A DNA stretch of 7,816 bases, from positions 1-7,816 of the forward strand of contig CALBTT010000174.1 in the NCBI GenBank assembly GCA_937967645.1, read 5' to 3'. This document shows positions 1 through 4,928 of this stretch, in pieces. The position numbers were made by a program, and so were the translations under genes. This stretch comes from an uncultured Zoogloea sp. GTDB lineage: Bacteria; Pseudomonadota; Gammaproteobacteria; Burkholderiales; Rhodocyclaceae. Position 1 is the first letter of the stretch, and each line of letters starts with the position of its first letter. Under the pieces are notes generated by a model. The model saw nothing but the letters and a program-made list of their open reading frames with translations. It did no database searches and had not been told where the DNA came from.

Positions 1-54
1 ATACAGCACCCACCACGACCTACACTCTTGCCCAACCCGACGCTCTTCCGATCT
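1..54 (+). other. Illumina P5/TruSeq adapter remnant at contig end (artefact)
   Basis: The first 54 bases align without gaps to the 3' 54 bases of the Illumina P5/TruSeq universal adapter as I recall it. By my count 45 of 54 positions agree, including an uninterrupted run over 38-54 that ends in CGCTCTTCCGATCT. The nine mismatches lie between positions 5 and 37. Genomic sequence should therefore begin at about 55. Any reading frame crossing this boundary is chimeric, and the TonB-like gene is truncated here by assembly rather than by biology. Confidence 0.93.
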
Positions 55-491
55 CTCGGGGCGGGGGCCGGGTCGGTGGCCGGAGCCGGTCTGGCCGGTG
101 CGCTCACGGGCGCCGGGGGGCTGACGGCAACGCTGGCCTGCTCGGGTTGCGGGGCGTCCCTGCGGGTCAGCACAGGGGTGGGGCGTTCGGCGCTGGCCGG
201 CCGGGTCAGCACCGCCTCTCGTTGGGGCTCGGGCTTGCGGACGGGTTCGGTGATGCGCGGGGTCACCAACGGGGCAGGCTGGGGGGCCGGCACAATGGCG
301 GGGGCGGTGACGGGCTCGGGCAGGGGGCTGCGCAGGACGATGTTGAGCGGCTGCGGTGGTGCCTCCTGCAGCATGTCCGGCAGGCCGAAGCGGCTCAGCA
401 GGGCGACTCCGTGCAGGGCGATCGAGGCCGCCACGGCCAGACGCAGCGGGCGGGGGAAGGACAGCTCGGGGTGGATCGAGACGCTGCTCAT
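55..491 (-). CDS. TonB-like energy transducer, N-terminal part (truncated by contig end)
   Basis: About 145 residues are visible from ATG at 491 reading leftwards. A short cytoplasmic start precedes one hydrophobic segment at about residues 17-34 (LRLAVAASIALHGVALL). This contains the S-x3-H pattern (Ser23, His27) that TonB family members use to contact ExbB/ExbD. From about residue 44 on it is rich in Pro, Ala, Val and Glu/Arg, as in the periplasm-spanning TonB linker. The C-terminal receptor-binding domain is missing. The ATG overlaps the stop of the upstream hydrolase gene (ATGA, 488-491), and an AAGGAGG lies ten bases upstream (502-508), inside that gene. TonB couples the proton-motive force to outer-membrane receptors. 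In this operon it could power uptake linked to the quinoprotein system, but that is inference. Another proline-rich membrane-anchored protein cannot be excluded without the C-terminus. Confidence 0.78.
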
Positions 492-1453
492 GGACGGCCT
501 GCCTCCTTGCTCAGGGCTCGCTGTTCGTAGGCGGGATAGAGCCGGCCCACGGAGCGCCGGTATTCCGCTTCGACCACCGCCAGGCGCCGGAATTCGGCGG
601 GCGGGGCGATGGCCATCACCTCGGTCATGTCGAAGCCTTCGTCGGCAGCCTTGCGCAGGGTCTGGTCGAGCCAGGTCAGCCAGGCGCGAGTCTGGCGGAT
701 CGGGGCGGCGTCGCTCGCAACCGGGCCATGGCCCGGCACCAGGGTGCGGAAGCCGGTCTGCTCCAGCCGGTCGAGGGCCGCCTGCCAGCGCGGCAGGCGG
801 GCGTGGGGGGTGGTGGGGGCGCGGTCGTGGAAGACCAGGTCGCCGGCGAACAGTACGCCGGTGCTGCGGTCGAGGATGACCAGGTCGGCATCGGTGTGGC
901 CGTCCAGGGCGATCAGCTCGAGCTGATGGCCACCGATCTCCAGCGGGTCGGCGGCCAGGCTGCGGGCCGGGGTGACCGGCTCGGTGCCGGCCATCCAGTC
1001 GCCGGCCAGGCGGTACATGTTCTCGTTGAGGCTGCCGCCTTCGTCGTGGATGCCGTGGATGGTGGCCGGCAGGGCGGCCAGGGTGTCGGCGGGGAAGGCC
1101 TGGTTGCCCAGGAAGTGGTCCGGATGGTGGTGGGTGTTGAGCACCAGCTTGACGGGCTTGTCGCTGATCCGCGCGATGCTGCGCCGGAGCTGCTCGCCGT
1201 ACAGCCGCGAGGGGCCGCTGTCGATCACCACCACGCCATCGCGGGTGACGATGAAGGCGGTGTTCACGATGTTGCCGCCGTTGCTGAAGCTGAAGTCCTC
1301 GCTGCGCCCGGTGAGGACCCAGGTGTCCTCGGCGATCTTCACCGGCGACAGGCCGTAGTCCCGGTCGGCGGCGGACAGCAGCAGGGTCCAGCTCAGGGTG
1401 AAGGCGGCGATCAGGCTGCGGGTGACCAGGGTGGTCAGGGGCAGGCGCTTCAT
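488..1453 (-). CDS. Quinoprotein relay metallohydrolase, SoxH-like MBL fold, exported
   Basis: 321 residues. The start at 1453 overlaps the upstream stop by ATGA (1450-1453). An in-frame extension back to 1759 exists but would lie inside the upstream gene. Residues 1-28 form a signal peptide with hydrophobic core (SLIAAFTLSWTLLL) and likely cleavage after LSA. The metallo-beta-lactamase fold is complete: THHHPDH at 107-113 gives the HxHxDH zinc motif (His108, His110, Asp112, His113), with His186 in DGHTD, Asp205 in FAGD and His242 in GHGP. It resembles the SoxH-related hydrolases named quinoprotein relay system zinc metallohydrolase, found beside PQQ dehydrogenases and a fused SoxYZ carrier, exactly as here. 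The reaction is not established; acting on a thiol- or sulfur-linked adduct on the carrier is inferred from SoxH relatives. Generic MBL hydrolase is the fallback call. Confidence 0.9.
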   Translation of the reverse strand: MKRLPLTTLVTRSLIAAFTLSWTLLLSAADRDYGLSPVKIAEDTWVLTGRSEDFSFSNGGNIVNTAFIVTRDGVVVIDSGPSRLYGEQLRRSIARISDKPVKLVLNTHHHPDHFLGNQAFPADTLAALPATIHGIHDEGGSLNENMYRLAGDWMAGTEPVTPARSLAADPLEIGGHQLELIALDGHTDADLVILDRSTGVLFAGDLVFHDRAPTTPHARLPRWQAALDRLEQTGFRTLVPGHGPVASDAAPIRQTRAWLTWLDQTLRKAADEGFDMTEVMAIAPPAEFRRLAVVEAEYRRSVGRLYPAYEQRALSKEAGRP

Positions 1454-2247
1454 TTTTCGATCGCCGCGGAAATGGCGTTGCCGTTGTTGTCCCGGCCGCT
1501 CACCCGGTAGCCGGCGGCGCTGCGCCCGACGGGGATGTCCACGGTGAACACGGGGTTCTCTGCGATGGGCTCGAAGCCTTCGATGCGCATCAGGGGGCGC
1601 CCGCTGTTGTCGGCGAGCAGCAGATCCTGCAGGAAGAAGGCCGGAATGCCCGCCGCCAGGCCGGTGTCGATGGGGTGGATGATGCGCAGGCGGATCCGCT
1701 CGCCGCCTTCCTTGCGCTCCCACACCCGGCTGCTCACCTCGCCGAGGCGTTTCTGCCATTCGGGCGAGCTGCTGCCGGTGGAGGGCAGGGTGCAGCCGCC
1801 GCCCGCGGTGTTCACCCAGGCACCGCCCACATGCCAGCTGCCATCGGCGGTCCGCGCGGCGGCCCGCACCGGGGTGGATTGCTGCAGCTTGATCCGGAAG
1901 CCGAGGCCGGGATGGGCGCCGGCCGGCTCGAAGCGGACGATCCGGACGATGGGGTTGAAGTCGGCGAAGACCAGGACCTCCTGCACGTCACCGAGGGCGC
2001 CGGCATCCACGCTGACCGGCACGTTCATGGCGTTCTCGGCGGTCAGGGGGGCGGTCACCCGGACCCGCTCGTCGAACACGACCCGGGCGCCGGCCGGAAA
2101 CATCTCCTTGCGCATGTCGGCCCAGCGCGGCGAGTCGAGGGGGTCGGTGCTGTGAGGGGCGGCGGTGCGGCGTTCGGCCGGCGCGGCGGCCTGGCCGAGA
2201 CTGCAGGCACAGGCCAGCAGCACCGCAACGATGGCGGAAGTCTTCAT
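1450..2247 (-). CDS. Quinoprotein dehydrogenase-associated SoxYZ-like fused carrier
   Basis: 265 residues from ATG at 2247, chosen because AGGAG (2253-2257) sits five bases upstream and the protein then opens with a signal peptide (about residues 1-20, cut near GQA/AAP). LLAC at 10-13 is a marginal lipobox, so lipoprotein anchoring is possible. The N-terminal half (about 35-155) is SoxY-like and ends in GGGC with Cys152, the position expected for the carrier cysteine. The C-terminal half (about 178-265) is SoxZ-like: IRLRIIHPIDTGL, then a strand pattern through FTVDIPVG to the end. In the Sox pathway, SoxY carries sulfur intermediates on this cysteine. The fused version is a recognised family tied to PQQ dehydrogenases, with unknown cargo. 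It is first in the operon, transcribed from a sigma-54-type promoter at 2306-2320 and translationally coupled to the hydrolase. Confidence 0.9.
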   Translation of the reverse strand: MKTSAIVAVLLACACSLGQAAAPAERRTAAPHSTDPLDSPRWADMRKEMFPAGARVVFDERVRVTAPLTAENAMNVPVSVDAGALGDVQEVLVFADFNPIVRIVRFEPAGAHPGLGFRIKLQQSTPVRAAARTADGSWHVGGAWVNTAGGGCTLPSTGSSSPEWQKRLGEVSSRVWERKEGGERIRLRIIHPIDTGLAAGIPAFFLQDLLLADNSGRPLMRIEGFEPIAENPVFTVDIPVGRSAAGYRVSGRDNNGNAISAAIEK

Positions 2248-2305
2248 TCTGTCTCCTGGTGGCGATCTGCCGGTGGCGATCGCTCTATGGGTGAGCAGCT
2301 TGGGG

Positions 2306-2320
2306 GCAAGACCTGTGCCA
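2306..2320 (-). promoter_or_regulatory. Sigma-54 (RpoN) promoter for the SoxYZ/hydrolase/TonB operon
   Basis: On the minus strand this reads TGGCACAGGTCTTGC, which matches the -24/-12 consensus TGGCAC-N5-TTGC fully, with GG and GC separated by ten bases. Transcription should start near 2294, giving a leader of about 47 bases before the ATG at 2247. It requires RpoN and an activator ATPase, neither of which is encoded in the window. It is almost identical to the promoter facing the other way at 2639-2653. Confidence 0.85.
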
Positions 2321-2471
2321 TGACTTCCGTCGCCCTGAAGCACCCCCGGCAACCCCCTTTCCAGGCCTGAGCGCCTTGTCTGGCAGGCCTTTCGGCAGGG
2401 CCCGGGGGGGAGTCTCGATGGTGCACTGCGACAGTTGTGCAGGGAGTGTCCGGGCATGTGTCGCTTCGGAT

Positions 2472-2488
2472 TGCTCCAGGCTGGAGCA
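2472..2488. promoter_or_regulatory. Central perfect palindrome, candidate shared activator (UAS) site
   Basis: TGCTCCAG-G-CTGGAGCA is an 8-1-8 perfect inverted repeat. Its centre (2480) is the midpoint of the two outward sigma-54 promoters, with 151 bp to the leftward one and 150 bp to the rightward one. Sigma-54 activators typically bind palindromes about 100-200 bp upstream, so this is the best candidate for one enhancer serving both directions. The bound protein is unknown. Confidence 0.6.
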
Positions 2489-2524
2489 GTTGATGAGGAA
2501 TGAAGCAGCGGCAGGCCGGAACTG

Positions 2525-2539
2525 TTCAGCAGTGCTGGA
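2525..2539. promoter_or_regulatory. Second, imperfect inverted repeat upstream of the rightward promoter
   Basis: TTCAGCA-G-TGCTGGA is a 7-1-7 inverted repeat with one mismatch, centred 52 bp to the right of the main palindrome. It shares the one-base centre. The octamer TGTTCAGC, overlapping its left arm (2523-2530), recurs at 2551-2558 in direct orientation, 28 bp on. This may be a second, weaker activator site. The evidence is pattern only. Confidence 0.3.
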
Positions 2540-2588
2540 TTTTTCCTGCTTGTTCAGCTTTCCTACCAGAGCCAACTTCCCGTTTTCT

Positions 2589-2607
2589 ATCGGGAAAATT
2601 TCCCGAT
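2589..2607. promoter_or_regulatory. Perfect 19-bp palindrome, possible operator
   Basis: ATCGGGAAAATTTCCCGAT is a 9-1-9 perfect inverted repeat in an AT-richer patch, 31 bp before the rightward -24 element. A further TTCCCG at 2577-2582 could pair with its left arm as an alternative. The position suits a protein that bends or blocks DNA between the enhancer and the sigma-54 promoter. It does not match the IHF consensus to my eye. A hairpin role is possible in RNA, since TTTTT follows after CCGGC, but no gene reads into it from the left on this strand. Confidence 0.4.
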
Positions 2608-2638
2608 CCGGCTTTTTAGGGGAGTTCGGGCCGCGCAG

Positions 2639-2653
2639 TGGCACAGCTCTTGC
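2639..2653 (+). promoter_or_regulatory. Sigma-54 (RpoN) promoter for the PQQ alcohol dehydrogenase
   Basis: TGGCACAGCTCTTGC fits the -24/-12 consensus TGGCAC-N5-TTGC exactly, with ten bases between GG and GC. The expected transcription start is about 2665, leaving a leader of 75-96 bases before the two candidate start codons. It differs from the leftward promoter at only one of fifteen positions, which suggests both are driven by the same activator. Confidence 0.87.
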
Positions 2654-2725
2654 GCTGAGAGCCTTGCTGCATGGTCCGGCTGGGCCGGGAGGTGGCCGTC
2701 CCGGAGCGTGCATCAGCACCTTCTC

Positions 2726-2763
2726 AAAGGAGACACTCAATGATCCAAAGGAGCAAAACAATG
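2726..2763 (+). promoter_or_regulatory. Tandem ribosome binding sites with two in-frame starts
   Basis: AAAGGAG occurs at 2726-2732, seven bases before ATG at 2740, and again at 2747-2753, seven bases before ATG at 2761. The two ATGs are 21 bases apart in one frame, so either start gives the same mature enzyme. The upstream start would only add MIQRSKT to the signal peptide. The second start gives a more typical signal peptide beginning MKKPF and is the one annotated. Confidence 0.75.
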
Positions 2764-4527
2764 AAAAAGCCGTTCGCGATGACTCTGATCGCAGCCGCCC
2801 TGATGGTTGCGGGCTCGGTGCACGCCAAGGAAGTCACCGATGCAGACATCGCCAATGACGCCAAGACCGCCGGCGACGTCGTTCACTTCGGCCTGGGTCA
2901 GCAAGGTCAGCGCTTCAGCCCGCTGGACAAGATCAACCCCAAGACCATCAAGAACCTGGTGCCGGTGTGGTCCTTCTCCTTCGGCGGCGAAAAGCAGCGC
3001 GGCCAGGAATCCCAGCCGCTGATCCACGACGGCAAGATGTTCGTGACTGCTTCCTACAGCCGCATCTTTGCCCTCGACGCCAAGACCGGCAAGAAGCTGT
3101 GGAAGTACGAGCACCGCCTGCCGGAAGGCATCATGCCCTGCTGTGACGTGATCAACCGTGGCGCCGCCCTGTATGGCGACCTGGTCATCTTCGCGACCCT
3201 CGACGCCCAGCTCGTGGCCCTCAACAAGGACACCGGCAAGGTTGTCTGGAAGGACAAGATCGACGACTACGCCGCTGGCTACTCCGCCTCCGCCGCCCCG
3301 CTGATCGTCAAGGGCATGGTCATCACCGGCGTGTCCGGTGGCGAGTTCGGTGTGCAGGGCCGCATGGAAGCCCGCGATGCCAAGACCGGCAAGATGGTGT
3401 GGATGCGTCCGACCGTCGAAGGTCACATGGGCTACAAGTGGGTGAACGGCGAGAAGGTCGAGAACGGCATCTCCGGCACCCTCAACGCCACCTGGACCGG
3501 CGACCTGTGGAAGACCGGCGGCGCGGCCACCTGGAACGGCGCCACCTACGATCCGGAAACCAACCTGATCTTCGCCGGCACCGGCAACCCGGCTCCGTGG
3601 AACAGCCACCTGCGCCCCGGCGACAACCTGTTCTCCTCCGCCACCGTGGCCATCGACCCGGAATCCGGCAAGATCGTCTGGCATTACCAGACCACCCCGC
3701 ACGACGGCTGGGACTTCGACGGTGTGAACGAATTCGTGTCCTTCGACTACAAGGACCCGAAGACCGGCAAGATCATCAAGGCGGGTGGCAAGGCTGACCG
3801 CAACGGCTTCTTCTTCGTGCTCGACCGGACCAACGGCAAGCCGCTGAACATCTTCCCGTTCGTCAAGGACATCACCTGGGCCAAGGGCTTCGACATGGCC
3901 ACCGGCCGCCCGATCTACGTGGACGAGAACCGTCCGGGCGACCCGACCTCCACCGGCGACGGCAAGAAGGGCAAGAACGTCTTCGCGGCTCCGTCCTTCC
4001 TGGGCGGCAAGAACCAGCAGCAGATTGCCTACAACCCGAAGACCGGCCTGTTCTACGTGCCGGCCAACGAGTGGGGCATGGACATCTGGAACGAGCCGGT
4101 CTCCTACAAGCGTGGCGCGGCTTACCTGGGTGCGGGCTTCACCATCAAGGCCCTGCATGACGACTACATCGGCTCCCTGCGTGCCGTGGATCCCACCACC
4201 GGCAAGATCGTGTGGGAAAACAAGAACTTCGCTCCCCTGTGGGGCGGTGTCCTGACCACCGGCGGCAACCTGACCTTCTACGGTACCCCCGAGGGCTACC
4301 TGAAGGCGCTGGATGCCAAGACCGGCAAGGAAGTCTGGTCCTTCCAGACCGGCTCCGGCGTGGTCGCTCCCCCGGTCACCTGGGAAGAAGGCGGCGAGCA
4401 GTACGTGGCCGTGGTGTCCGGCTGGGGCGGTGCGGTTCCCCTGTGGGGCGGCGACGTGGCCCGTCGCGTGAACTTCCTGGAGCAGGGCGGTTCCGTGTGG
4501 GTGTTCAAGCTGCACAAGGGCAACTGA
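2761..4527 (+). CDS. PQQ-dependent alcohol dehydrogenase, predicted lanthanide type, periplasmic
   Basis: 588 residues from ATG 2761, with a signal peptide at 1-22 (cleaved after VHA). It oxidises alcohols to aldehydes in the periplasm and passes electrons from PQQ to a cytochrome c. The eight-bladed propeller shows in repeated tryptophan-docking motifs of the form D-x-x-[TS]-G-K-x-x-W at about 106, 157, 206, 299, 477 and 518. Cys127-Cys128 is the vicinal disulfide pair over PQQ. By homology the metal and cofactor site comprises Glu195 (GGEFG), Trp258, Asn276 (GTGNPAPWN), Asp318 (catalytic base) and Arg347. Asp320, two residues after the base (WDFDGVNE), is the extra acid typical of lanthanide enzymes; calcium enzymes usually have Ala, Ser or Thr there. 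GRMEARDAKTG and WMRPTVEGHMG favour the ethanol dehydrogenase branch (ExaA/ExaF) over XoxF. No cytochrome gene is adjacent. Expression is predicted to be RpoN-dependent and, from the C-ending codons, high. Confidence 0.96.
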   Translation: MKKPFAMTLIAAALMVAGSVHAKEVTDADIANDAKTAGDVVHFGLGQQGQRFSPLDKINPKTIKNLVPVWSFSFGGEKQRGQESQPLIHDGKMFVTASYSRIFALDAKTGKKLWKYEHRLPEGIMPCCDVINRGAALYGDLVIFATLDAQLVALNKDTGKVVWKDKIDDYAAGYSASAAPLIVKGMVITGVSGGEFGVQGRMEARDAKTGKMVWMRPTVEGHMGYKWVNGEKVENGISGTLNATWTGDLWKTGGAATWNGATYDPETNLIFAGTGNPAPWNSHLRPGDNLFSSATVAIDPESGKIVWHYQTTPHDGWDFDGVNEFVSFDYKDPKTGKIIKAGGKADRNGFFFVLDRTNGKPLNIFPFVKDITWAKGFDMATGRPIYVDENRPGDPTSTGDGKKGKNVFAAPSFLGGKNQQQIAYNPKTGLFYVPANEWGMDIWNEPVSYKRGAAYLGAGFTIKALHDDYIGSLRAVDPTTGKIVWENKNFAPLWGGVLTTGGNLTFYGTPEGYLKALDAKTGKEVWSFQTGSGVVAPPVTWEEGGEQYVAVVSGWGGAVPLWGGDVARRVNFLEQGGSVWVFKLHKGN

Positions 4528-4538
4528 TCGCCCGGATG

Positions 4539-4555
4539 CCCGGCTCCAGGCCGGG
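4539..4555 (+). repeat. Small GC hairpin after the dehydrogenase gene
   Basis: CCCGGC-TCCAG-GCCGGG forms a 6-bp stem with a 5-base loop twelve bases past the stop codon. No T-run follows, so it is not a convincing intrinsic terminator by itself. It could protect the 3' end of the transcript or act with the stronger hairpin about 60 bp on. Confidence 0.4.
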
Positions 4556-4616
4556 TATCTCCGCCGGAGGACGACGCGGATGTGAATGCACCCGCATCGG
4601 CCTGCCGGTAACACTC

Positions 4617-4648
4617 AAAGCCCCCGCTTGTCGGGGGCTTTGGCTTTT
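4617..4648 (+). terminator. Rho-independent terminator of the alcohol dehydrogenase transcript
   Basis: AAAGCCCCCG (4617-4626) and CGGGGGCTTT (4632-4641) pair perfectly over 10 bp around the loop CTTGT, and GGCTTTT follows. It lies 89 bases past the dehydrogenase stop, separating that transcript from the EIIC-EAL gene. The A-run on the other side is short, so bidirectional action is doubtful. Confidence 0.88.
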
Positions 4649-4928
4649 GGTGCCTCCGGAATGGAGCAACTTCGTGAAGGTGGGGCTATTTCCGCGCAGG
4701 GGCGGGCAGGCACGCTGCAGGCCGCATACTTGCGAATTCCCTAAAATGGGTAGATGCTTGGCCGTGATTCATATTTCATGCGCTTTGGCAGGCCCACGTC
4801 ATTCCATTCGCGAATGGGTATGTCTGCGGTGCCGGAGTCCTTCCCCTTCCTGAGGCCCGTCCGGGGCTGTACCGCACACTGAAGGGCATGGGGCCGGCGG
4901 GCGTGGAGATCCTTCACTTCGACCCTAA
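4649..4928. other. Intergenic region before the EIIC-EAL gene
   Basis: 280 bases with no convincing gene. The only promoter-like element I see is TAAAAT (4742-4747), which resembles a -10 box but has no good -35 at 16-18 bp. No sigma-54 consensus is present. The octamer AATGGGTA occurs at 4745-4752 and again at 4813-4820, the second overlapping the palindrome at 4804-4817. How the downstream gene is transcribed is not evident. Confidence 0.4.
4804..4817. promoter_or_regulatory. 14-bp perfect palindrome upstream of the EIIC-EAL gene
   Basis: CCATTCGCGAATGG is fully self-complementary and centred about 118 bp before the start of the EIIC-EAL gene. It could be an operator for a dimeric regulator. 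There is no supporting second copy beyond the partial AATGGGTA repeat upstream. Confidence 0.3.

Noticed and set aside
28..1510. Long plus-strand reading frames opposite the TonB-like and hydrolase genes
   Set aside because: They are Gly/Arg/Ala-rich shadows of high-GC genes on the other strand. The first one also starts inside the adapter sequence.
2362..2390. CAGGCCT repeated at 2362 and 2384, 22 bp apart
   Set aside because: Helically phased but short and GC-rich; likely chance in this composition. Not strong enough to call a regulator site.
2589..2616. Rho-independent terminator formed by the 19-bp palindrome and following TTTTT
   Set aside because: The T-run is separated by CCGGC, the natural centre is one base, and no plus-strand gene lies upstream to terminate.
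2671..2760. ATG at 2671 as the dehydrogenase start
   Set aside because: It would sit about six bases after the predicted transcription start, has no ribosome binding site, and would bury the signal peptide behind 30 residues.
2737..4614. 625-codon minus-strand frame across the dehydrogenase
   Set aside because: It has shadow composition, and the plus frame has clear domains and conserved active-site residues.
4661..4744. 27-codon ORF starting ATGGAGCAAC between the terminator and the EAL gene
   Set aside because: No ribosome binding site, no recognisable content, and the length is within chance expectation.
4786..4801. Sigma-54-like TTGGCAGGCCCACGTC upstream of the EAL gene
   Set aside because: It has the -24 half but no GC/TTGC element at the required ten-base spacing.
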